Shown: positions 46,400-54,039 of the stretch, piece by piece
Position numbering within the stretch: position 1 is the stretch's first letter
How the letters are laid out: every line of letters begins with the position of its first letter
NCBI RefSeq assembly: GCF_014696925.1
Contig: NZ_JACJQY010000002.1
Span: forward strand, 124,001 to 188,000
DNA: 64,000 bases
Origin: Phormidium tenue FACHB-1050
Lineage (GTDB): Bacteria > Cyanobacteriota > Cyanobacteriia > Pseudanabaenales > Pseudanabaenaceae
Direction: 5' to 3'
Translations under genes and position numbers: made by a program
Notes under the pieces: generated by a model
Told to the model about the DNA's origin: nothing
Seen by the model: only the letters and a program-made list of their open reading frames with translations
Database searches by the model: none

Positions 46400-46713
46400 A
46401 GCTTATTCCCGCACCTTCGGCGTAGGAATAGGCAATACTGGCTTTTGAGTTACTAGACTGTAATGATTGAGCTTTACTTGGTAAATAAAAGCTGATATTT
46501 TTTAAAAGCTTTGCTTAATAGCGCTTTCATAGCTGCCGCCAGTCTTGTTAGGATCAAACCCCAAAAGACGAACTGCGGCGCTTAGCGCCTCAACTCGCTT
46601 CTTGGGTTTGGATTTGTGCTAATACAAATGGCGACGGCTATAAAATTGGCAAACCGCTACAAGGCGAACATATGTAAAATGGTGTCGTGAGGGCATCAAT
46701 GGAGTGAAAAATT
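46400..46713. other. 314-base gap with a worn 116-bp-family element
   Basis: Besides the element at 46528-46642, a weak hairpin with CGCAC-CTTCG near 46415 is visible. No ORF is evident. The ribosome site of the TamB-like gene is the AATGGAGTG stretch just before GTG 46714. Confidence 0.55.
46528..46642. repeat. Degenerate 116-bp-family element, copy 7
   Basis: The ends are catagctgccgccagtcttgt and acaaatggcgacggctata. The central stem is eroded (AACTGCGGCGCTTAGCGCC). Length is 115 bp. It is related to the 6001/22790 subtype and appears to be an old copy. Confidence 0.7.
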
Positions 46714-49700
46714 GTGGGACAGGCTCAACTACCGCCGCAGAGACCAACCAACTCTACATTCGCCAAAAATTTAGGGCGTGTAGGTGTGGGACTTGCGATC
46801 GCATTTACAGCAACTAGCTTAGGTGCTTTTTGGTATGGACGCTATTTTCTAAATGAGCAATTGTCGCCGCTATTACAAACTGAGCTTACTAAGTCTCTCA
46901 AACGTCCTTTACAGCTAGGAAAAGTTGAGCGAGTTAGCTTTTCGAGTATCAGGTTTGGCAAATCTCTGATCCCGCCCACTGCTCAAGAGTCGAATTTCTT
47001 GGCAGTTGAAGCGATCGAAGTTAATGTTGATCTCTGGAGCTATTTGACCCGTCGCCAAATTGGTATTGATGCGATCGCGGAGCAGCCACAGGTATTTTTA
47101 AAGCAGGACGTTACAGGTTTACTGCAATTACCTAAACTCACACCGCCCGATCCACAGACAAAAGAAGGATTTGTTGATCTGCGGACGCTTACTTTTCGGG
47201 ATGCTCAGATCACCATCCAAACGATCGATAAAGGAGAGCTAGTGTCTCTCAGTCAAGTGCAGATCGATAGCAATTGGAAGATCACCGATCCCAACAATCA
47301 AAGTTTGAAAATGAATGGTAAGGGGCGCGTAACTTTACCAAATCTTGCGGCGATCGCTACACCACCAAATCCTGAGCAGTTAAAAAAAGCGATCGAGACA
47401 GCCAGCGCTGACAAGGAAGGCGATAAAGGTAGCGTCATTTTTGCGGTTGATTGGGATTTGACCAAAGGACAAGGTACGGTTGATCTCAAGTCTCAGAAAT
47501 TACAAGTTGCCGCAGTTCAAGGGTTTGCAGTTAACTTGCCCGTAGAAATTCAGCAAGGGCTACTTGATGCCGAGGCGACGATTTCTCTAGTTGCCGAGAA
47601 AGAGAGTCCTACTATATCGGTTACCGCCCAACTGAGTGATGGAGCCATTAAGTCTCCACAATTAATCAAACCAATTACCGAAATTTCAGGACAGCTTAAC
47701 TTTGATGGGAATGATGCGACCCTTAAGGAATTTTCCGCAAATTATGGCTTGTTGACCACAACTGTTGATGGCACATTTAATCAACAAAAGGGCTTTAACT
47801 TGAATTTTACCAGTGCCATACTGGATCTCGCGAAAGGGCTTGAAAGTTTTGATGTCAAGACTCCCGTGGCGATCTCAGGTGAGGTGAAGCTAGCAGGCAA
47901 ACTTACGGGAACAGCCCAAAAACCATCCCTATCGCTCAACATTACTACCCCCAAAGCCGTTACCTTTGATCGAGTGACTGTCGATCGCTTCTTGGCGACG
48001 ATTGAACTCAAAGATCTCAATACACTCCAAATCAAGAAAGTCCAAGCTGCATCCACAGGCGCAACTCTCACAGGTGAAGGACAGATCCGCTTACCTCAAA
48101 AAAATCAACCTGCGGAAATTCTATTTACCTCCAACCTCGTGGGAGTTGCCGAAGAATTTACCAAGCTATATGGCGCGAAACTGCCCGTTACCATTGGTCA
48201 AATTACGAGTTCCTTACAAGTTACTGGAGCTTTAGCAAATCCGCAAATTTTGGCACAGATTGAGGCTCCTAATGCCACCTATCCTGCCAGAGGAGAGGTG
48301 TTTCTGGCGGATGGATTAGCCACAATTCGGAATACAAGGGTGCGTTTTCCCATTGGCGAGATTGGGCTAGCAGGTACTTACAATATTGTTAGTGGTGCAT
48401 GGAAATCCCAGCTAAATAGCAATGGTATTCCGTTATCCGCTTTCCTAATGAATCAGAAAGGTATTCTCGAAGGGTTGATCAACTTGCGAAGCGATCGCGG
48501 TGGTTTTTCCTTAGCTGATATTACTGCTGATGGCGTTGTGCGATTACCACAAGGGTTAACCGAAGTTCCTGATGCGATCGTTGCTAATCTGACATGGGAT
48601 GGTAGGAATTTGCTTGTCCCATCCTTACAAGTGGGTAACTATCTAACTGCTAATGGTAAAGTCGATCTTGCTTTTCCCAATAGTTCACGCAATGAATTCC
48701 CTACAGGTATCGCAGGAATTAACCTAGATCTGATTTCCCGCGATGTGAATATCAATCGCTTGGCAACTCTCTCTAACGCCATACCTGCTCAAGCATCAGG
48801 CATCTTCAACTTTCGCGGCAACCTCTCTGGAGCGATCGATCGCCTTAAGATCGCGGGAGCCTTACAACTGGATAACGTCGATCTAGCTTCTTTGGGTTCT
48901 AGCTTTGCTAAACAAGGGGTAGTGGCTCCATCACGCGGCTCATTGGATTTTGATGGCACGATTAATGGTGACTTGGCGGCTCCCAGCCTAGTAGGTAATC
49001 TGCGTGTAGCCAGTTTAAAGGTCAATCAAATCGAACTTGATAAACTCACTTTTAACGGTGCTTTAAATGGAATTGGTAGCGTTATCCAAGCTACAGGTGA
49101 TTTGCTACTAGCAGGACTGAGAGTTGATAAATTAGCCTTCGATCCACGTTTAGAAGGCAAACTCAATTTTGATGGCAATCAAGGCTTAAATGTTGACTTA
49201 CGCGGAAAACGCGATCGCATTGCTGCGCGTCTAGATAGCGCTTTCCGTCCCATTGATTTTAATGTGAACTTAGGAGAATCGACGGCGACAGGTAGACGTT
49301 TTGAGAATAATCCCCGTCGTTTACAAGTAGCGATCAATAACATCCCCCTTGCGCTAGCCGCTTCTCTCGCAGGACAAAATGATGTCAGTGGCAAGCTATC
49401 CAGTAATCTCATTGTTGATTTTACCAATAATCCCTCGGCGACAGGTGAGATTACGGTAGAACGCCCTCGCTTTGGTCGAGTGTTGGCGGAACGAGCGATC
49501 GCTAAAGTCACCTATGCCGATGGTATTTTGAATGTTAAGGATGGCAACTTAAGTATTCGGCAGGGAGAAGTTAGTAATGAGTATAAATTCAATCTGACCT
49601 ACAATCCCGAATCCGAAAATCCGATCGCTGGAGCCGTCGAAATTGCTCAAGGTCGAGTTCAAGATGTATTTGCCACATTGCAATGGGCGAACATTGTCGA

Positions 49701-51831
49701 TGTTACCCAAGGGCTTACCTTTGCTAAAAATAGAGCAGCAGAATTACAGCCCCTAGAAGCAATCAGATTAATGGGAGAGCCTCTATATAAACAGTTACAA
49801 TATCTCACTCAGATCGAACTGCGACAGGAACAACAGGAAACCGTGGCTTCAGCCCGCAATTTTAATTTACCACCGCTTACGGATTTTCGTGGTGATATCA
49901 AAGGTAAAGTCACTTTTGGGTTTAACAAACGCAGGGGTATTCGTGTCGGCTTTAATCTAGTTGGCAAAAAATTTGAGTATGGAAAATTTGCTGTTGACGA
50001 CATTCAAGTAGAAGGAAGATATGCCTTTGGTGTTTTCAATATTACCAATGCAAATTTCCAGTCCGACAAGAGCTATGGACGCATTACCAAGGCAAGAATC
50101 CGAGTTACTCCTTCGTCAAATCCATTATTCCGATTCCGTGAACAAAGTGGTGAAATTGAATTAAAGGATTTTCCCATTGAATCTTTGAGACCATTGCCAT
50201 TTTTTAGCGCAATCCCCTTTGATTTGACAGGAAAAGTTAACGGCAACCTCTCTATTTCTGGTACTAATTTGCTGGATTTAGGAGTTAAAGGGCAGTTGAG
50301 CCTGACCGATGGCTCCGTTAACCGTCAACCAATCGATTTTGTGGCGGTGAAGTTTAACTACGACAAGTTAAATATTAACTTCAATGCCAGTATGAAGGTG
50401 GCAGGCAAGGATTCTGTTGTCGCCTCGGGTAATTTTGGAGTTTTTGGTATCTTTGACGTTAAGCTCGATGTTAAGGATGAAGGTATTGCTTTTATCAATA
50501 TTTTCAATCAACCTGTACGTTGGGTCAGTGGTAAAGGCAATATCAATCTCACTGCAAATGGAACCTTTAGAGATCCCAAAATCGCTGGAAAGATGACGGT
50601 CGATAACGCCAAGGTCAAGATTGCAGGTTTACCAGGAGATTTCACCGAGGTTCAAGGTGTGATTGACTTCACTCGCGATCGCTTGATCAGTAATATCACT
50701 AGCAACTTTAGCGAAGGCAAACTCGCTTTAACAGGCATTCTCCCCATTAGTAATCCTAATCTAATCCCAACAGATAGTCCCGAATATCAACAAGCCCTTG
50801 CCATCAATGCCGATAGGCTCAAACTGAACATTCGAGATATTAGTTCTGACAACTTCAATACGCGAGTTATCGTTAGAGGCGCATTATTAGCGCCAATCAT
50901 TACAGGGGAAGTGGCGCTAGGCGACGGGCGATTTGTCATCGGTAATGATGCTGATCCCAATAGTTCTGCTGCTCTAGCTGATGACAATAGCAATTTAGCA
51001 GATGTTGCCTTTGATCGCCTCTCGGTTAAATTGCAAAACATGCAAGTGACCCGCTTTCCCATATTTAATTTCTTAGGAGAAGGAACATTAGTCGTAAATG
51101 GAACCTTCCTCAAACCAGAGCCAGAAGGTAAAATTAATATCTCACGCGGACAGTTCAACGCAATTTCGACAAGGTTCCGCCTTGATCGCGCCTATGAAAA
51201 CTTTGTCGAGTTTAAACCCGTTCAAGGACTAAATCCGACCCTCAATGTCCGTGTTTCTGGCGCTGTTGCTGAGATCACCCGCGTACCGATCAATTCCAAT
51301 CGTCCCGACGATCTGTTCCGTCCCAATGAAGTACCTGTGAGCAATTTGGGAGCGCAGAAGACCCTACGAGTCCAAGCTAGTGTTACGGGTACAGCCCTTG
51401 CCCCCGATATCCGTCTCTCTAGCAGCCCACCACGTAGCCAAGCCGAAATCATTGCCCTCATAGGCGGTGGCGTTTTACAACAACAGGGTGGATCTGATCC
51501 TGCTTCAGCCCTTGCGAGTTTCGCAGGTGGTACAGTTCTCAACTTCCTCCAAGATGCGATCGGTGATGCGTTGAATCTCGCCGAATTTAATCTCAGTCCA
51601 GTTACTACGACTTCAGGCACTAGCAGTACAGGAACATTAGGACTGTCGGCTGAGGCAGCGATCGATGTCAGTAATAGTTTCTCGGTCGCCCTCCAACGGA
51701 TTATCAATGATTCCACCCAACCAACTAATTTCTCGGTGCGTTATCGTGTTGATCCAAATATTCTATTGCGCGGTAACTACGGGACTGATGGCAGCACGGG
51801 TATCTCGATCGAGTATGAAAATCGTTTTTAA
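46714..51831 (+). CDS. TamB/DUF490-type translocation and assembly protein
   Basis: A 1705-residue protein with an N-terminal anchor (about 22-42) and a very long beta-rich, repetitive periplasmic region with repeated pieces such as LKIAGALQLDNV and SGEIELKDFP. The C-terminal TamB/DUF490 domain has FSVRYRVDPNILLRG near the end. TamB-like proteins form a hydrophobic groove that moves lipids or supports outer-membrane protein assembly across the periplasm. The start is GTG (MGQAQLPPQRP). In cyanobacteria it is chromosomal and usually single; the partner Omp85 gene is not here. Confidence 0.86.
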   Translation: MGQAQLPPQRPTNSTFAKNLGRVGVGLAIAFTATSLGAFWYGRYFLNEQLSPLLQTELTKSLKRPLQLGKVERVSFSSIRFGKSLIPPTAQESNFLAVEAIEVNVDLWSYLTRRQIGIDAIAEQPQVFLKQDVTGLLQLPKLTPPDPQTKEGFVDLRTLTFRDAQITIQTIDKGELVSLSQVQIDSNWKITDPNNQSLKMNGKGRVTLPNLAAIATPPNPEQLKKAIETASADKEGDKGSVIFAVDWDLTKGQGTVDLKSQKLQVAAVQGFAVNLPVEIQQGLLDAEATISLVAEKESPTISVTAQLSDGAIKSPQLIKPITEISGQLNFDGNDATLKEFSANYGLLTTTVDGTFNQQKGFNLNFTSAILDLAKGLESFDVKTPVAISGEVKLAGKLTGTAQKPSLSLNITTPKAVTFDRVTVDRFLATIELKDLNTLQIKKVQAASTGATLTGEGQIRLPQKNQPAEILFTSNLVGVAEEFTKLYGAKLPVTIGQITSSLQVTGALANPQILAQIEAPNATYPARGEVFLADGLATIRNTRVRFPIGEIGLAGTYNIVSGAWKSQLNSNGIPLSAFLMNQKGILEGLINLRSDRGGFSLADITADGVVRLPQGLTEVPDAIVANLTWDGRNLLVPSLQVGNYLTANGKVDLAFPNSSRNEFPTGIAGINLDLISRDVNINRLATLSNAIPAQASGIFNFRGNLSGAIDRLKIAGALQLDNVDLASLGSSFAKQGVVAPSRGSLDFDGTINGDLAAPSLVGNLRVASLKVNQIELDKLTFNGALNGIGSVIQATGDLLLAGLRVDKLAFDPRLEGKLNFDGNQGLNVDLRGKRDRIAARLDSAFRPIDFNVNLGESTATGRRFENNPRRLQVAINNIPLALAASLAGQNDVSGKLSSNLIVDFTNNPSATGEITVERPRFGRVLAERAIAKVTYADGILNVKDGNLSIRQGEVSNEYKFNLTYNPESENPIAGAVEIAQGRVQDVFATLQWANIVDVTQGLTFAKNRAAELQPLEAIRLMGEPLYKQLQYLTQIELRQEQQETVASARNFNLPPLTDFRGDIKGKVTFGFNKRRGIRVGFNLVGKKFEYGKFAVDDIQVEGRYAFGVFNITNANFQSDKSYGRITKARIRVTPSSNPLFRFREQSGEIELKDFPIESLRPLPFFSAIPFDLTGKVNGNLSISGTNLLDLGVKGQLSLTDGSVNRQPIDFVAVKFNYDKLNINFNASMKVAGKDSVVASGNFGVFGIFDVKLDVKDEGIAFINIFNQPVRWVSGKGNINLTANGTFRDPKIAGKMTVDNAKVKIAGLPGDFTEVQGVIDFTRDRLISNITSNFSEGKLALTGILPISNPNLIPTDSPEYQQALAINADRLKLNIRDISSDNFNTRVIVRGALLAPIITGEVALGDGRFVIGNDADPNSSAALADDNSNLADVAFDRLSVKLQNMQVTRFPIFNFLGEGTLVVNGTFLKPEPEGKINISRGQFNAISTRFRLDRAYENFVEFKPVQGLNPTLNVRVSGAVAEITRVPINSNRPDDLFRPNEVPVSNLGAQKTLRVQASVTGTALAPDIRLSSSPPRSQAEIIALIGGGVLQQQGGSDPASALASFAGGTVLNFLQDAIGDALNLAEFNLSPVTTTSGTSSTGTLGLSAEAAIDVSNSFSVALQRIINDSTQPTNFSVRYRVDPNILLRGNYGTDGSTGISIEYENRF

Positions 51832-51850
51832 ATTCAGCATGGGTGATCTT

Positions 51851-51954
51851 ATACCAAAACACTAAATGGCTAAGCCATTTAGTGTTTTTAAAACCCTTAC
51901 TGGGTTTGGTTTTTAATTTCCGAAAGTGTGACCACACTTTTGGAAATTTGGTAT
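51851..51954. repeat. Full ATACCAA...TTGGTAT element
   Basis: Three hairpins in the order AACACTAAATGGC/GCCATTTAGTGTT, AACCCTTACTGGGTTTGG, and TTTCCGAAAGTG/CACTTTTGGAAA. The right end GGTATTA contains the stop codon (tta, 51954-51956) of the leftward oxidoreductase gene. Confidence 0.78.
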
Positions 51955-52937
51955 TAGCGGACAAACGCAGGCATCACTTCGGCAGCAGTCATCAAACCGT
52001 AAATACCGCGTTGATGGAACTGCTTACCAGCCTTAAGATAGCCAAAAGCGGGGCCACAAACATTTGCCGCCATGCTGGTTTCATCGCCAAGGGTGAAAGT
52101 ATGCGTCGAGATTTTGCCCTCAAAGGTGCGTCCTGTCAGCTTCATATTGGTGCTGAGGGGCTTCTTAGGGTTGCGGGTATCGACTACGCCGCCAACGGTC
52201 ACGCGATCGCGATCGCAAATTCCGACACGTTCGAGCATGATGTCATCGGCATGTTCCATGTTTTCCAGAGAGATTAAGCCATTGGTCTTCTCCAGCAGTG
52301 CCTCTACTTCCGCATCGGTCATCGCTTGAGCCATATCGACGGTATAACCCGACATATGCGCGATATCTTCGCGGATGGTGGCACGGTAAGCATTCCAGTT
52401 AGCAATACCGACCCCGAAGGTAATCTCGACCTTGTGGACTTCCGCAAAGCTCTGAGCCGCGATCGCGGCGGCGGCTGTCAATAATCCAGGGGTTGCGCCA
52501 CAACCAGACATATAGGTAATCCCTGCGGCTTCCAGTTCTGGGGCAAGGGCAATCATTTGCTCAACGGCGCTAGTGCGTTTGATGGCATCAACTAGCACAC
52601 CCTTCCAGCCTGAAGCGATGAATTGCTTAGCCACGCTTGCCATGAAGGTATTGGGCAGGTTCGGCAATGCGAGAAAATAACCATCGACATCCTTGGCGGT
52701 AGCGATCGCCTTAGCAATGCTGTCCTGTGTGAGAGTACCCGATCCTTCGAGATGGCCCAGTGAGCCTTGTTTTTGGTAAGTGGCGATCGCTTTGTTAGCA
52801 TCTAGCCCCTGTGGGTCATAGGCAAAGCCTTCTTTGTCGGCTGCTACGACTAGCTGCATTTCTTGCTTAGCGCTAAGCAATTTCGCCGCCGCTTGCCCTA
52901 ATCCACCAAATCCTAAAATTCCAACTTTTAATGTCAT
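51954..52937 (-). CDS. Saccharopine dehydrogenase-like NAD(P)-dependent oxidoreductase
   Basis: A 327-residue protein whose Rossmann fold begins [17 protein letters not shown] (GxGxxG). The middle region carries [18 protein letters not shown], as in saccharopine-dehydrogenase-like proteins; the C-terminus ends AEVMPAFVR. The exact reaction is unknown; lysine-pathway activity should not be assumed. The stop codon falls in the end of the 51851-51954 repeat, so the C-terminal end may have been set by that insertion. It is divergent from the 53137 pseudogene. Confidence 0.75.
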   Translation of the reverse strand: MTLKVGILGFGGLGQAAAKLLSAKQEMQLVVAADKEGFAYDPQGLDANKAIATYQKQGSLGHLEGSGTLTQDSIAKAIATAKDVDGYFLALPNLPNTFMASVAKQFIASGWKGVLVDAIKRTSAVEQMIALAPELEAAGITYMSGCGATPGLLTAAAAIAAQSFAEVHKVEITFGVGIANWNAYRATIREDIAHMSGYTVDMAQAMTDAEVEALLEKTNGLISLENMEHADDIMLERVGICDRDRVTVGGVVDTRNPKKPLSTNMKLTGRTFEGKISTHTFTLGDETSMAANVCGPAFGYLKAGKQFHQRGIYGLMTAAEVMPAFVR

Positions 52938-53044
52938 TTAAGTTTAACTTCGTTTATCACTATGGGAGTTTACAATTCTGATGCGATCCCTTAATGTGCC
53001 ATATTTTCGGACGCAATAGCACATTAGAGTCCTGTAACTTAATA

Positions 53045-53098
53045 AAGAACCAAATTTTTGAGGGTGTAGCAAAGTCCATCCTCAAAAATCTGGTTCTT
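53045..53098. repeat. Imperfect 54-bp inverted repeat
   Basis: Arms AAGAACCAAATTTTTGAGGGTG and CATCCTCAAAAATCTGGTTCTT enclose a short AGCAAAGT-like centre, with two mismatches. It lies between divergent genes. The sequence resembles the hairpin at 45634-45684 (AGAACC...GGTTCT) in its ends only. Confidence 0.6.
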
Positions 53099-53136
53099 CT
53101 TTTGGGCTTGGCTTATGCGTGATAAGCTAATCAGCG

Positions 53137-53654
53137 ATGAAAACCGATACCCTCTTTTATCAACTCTTCCAATCATTCCATACGCTACTCTTTGAGCTAA
53201 TCGATCGCCCCATTTCAGATGCAGAAGGCTATCAATTCAGCACTGCCGAAGTCAGATAGATTTACAAGACCAAGTAGTAAAATTTATAGAGACGGTACTT
53301 GTCTATAAGTTCCCCAAGTTAAGTCGTCAGGAGATCGAAGCCATGTTTACATACAACGATTTAAAAAATACCCGCGTTTATCAAGAGGCGAAGGAAGAGG
53401 GGTTGCAGCTAGGCAAGCAGGAGGGTTTGCAGTTAGGTAAGCAAGAGGGCTTACAGTTGGGTGAGCAAAGAGGTTTGCAAAGACAAATTGCGATGCTGCT
53501 AAAAATGCTAACCCGCAAGTTTGGGAAATTAAGCCCTAGAACCAAAAATCGGATTACAAAATTATCGGTGACGCAGTTAGAAAACCTTGCTGAAGTTATC
53601 TTTGATTTACAAACTGTTGCTGATTTAAATACTTGGTTGCGTAACAATGGATAA
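53137..53654 (+). pseudogene. Decayed Rpn/DUF2887-DUF4351 family nuclease
   Basis: Two out-of-frame pieces of one family remain. From ATG 53137, 40 codons read MKTDTLFYQLFQSFHTLLFE...STAEVR and stop. The family's C-terminal part resumes near 53262 in another frame (LQDQVVKFIETVLVYKFP) and runs into the open piece from 53343 (MFTYNDLKNTRVYQEAKEEG). The middle nuclease core, about 150 residues in intact relatives by memory, is gone. So an internal deletion with frame loss is the likely cause. The 3' piece carries an EGLQLGKQ tandem repeat and a DUF4351-like tail and could still be translated, but it lacks the PD-(D/E)XK core. Confidence 0.75.
53397..53483 (+). repeat. 24-bp in-frame tandem repeat (EGLQLGKQ)
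   Basis: Three 24-bp units coding EGLQLGKQ, EGLQLGKQ, EGLQLGEQ, followed by a partial RGLQRQ, in the 3' piece of the Rpn-like pseudogene. Third-base differences show the units are not recent. The pattern is a coiled-coil linker known in this family. Confidence 0.8.
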
Positions 53655-53700
53655 AAATAAAATCTAACATTTTAGTTTTAGTAATCGAGAGCAGTAAGTT

Positions 53701-54039
53701 ATGGCAAATGGTGACGATCGCACTCAAAATATTCCTGTCAAACTTAAAAATGGCAGAATCATTCGGGTTGAAGTAACGCAGACTGGGCGTGAAGATGTGG
53801 CACTTGGAGCAGCCAGTGAGTTTGAGGAAGTAACTGATGCGTTAGAGGGGATTGTGGAAGCGATCGCTGAAACGATTAATCAGGCAAATCCCACTAAGGC
53901 AACTGTAAAGTTTGGACTGGAGATTGCTGTGGAGTCGGGCAATTTGATTGCGATTTTGGGCAAGGGCAGCACTAAAGCAAATTTAGAGATCGCGCTGGAA
54001 TGGACAAAAGAAGAAGGATCAGGAAAAATCATTGGCTAG
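53701..54039 (+). CDS. Trypsin-co-occurring domain 1 (Trypco1) protein
   Basis: A 112-residue acidic protein. The core IIRVEVTQTGREDVALG and the C-terminal FGLEIAVESGNLIAILGKGS are typical of the CU044_2847/Trypco1 domain. This domain was described as a partner of trypsin-like proteases in NTP-dependent conflict systems (Kaur, Aravind and colleagues). Its last 8 bases overlap the TTG start of the protease-NTPase gene, so expression is probably coupled. It may be a substrate, scaffold or inhibitor of the protease; the role is not known. Confidence 0.8.
   Translation: MANGDDRTQNIPVKLKNGRIIRVEVTQTGREDVALGAASEFEEVTDALEGIVEAIAETINQANPTKATVKFGLEIAVESGNLIAILGKGSTKANLEIALEWTKEEGSGKIIG

Noticed and set aside
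53397-53483. CRISPR-like short repeat
   Set aside because: The units are contiguous 24-bp coding repeats without spacers inside a Rpn-family gene.
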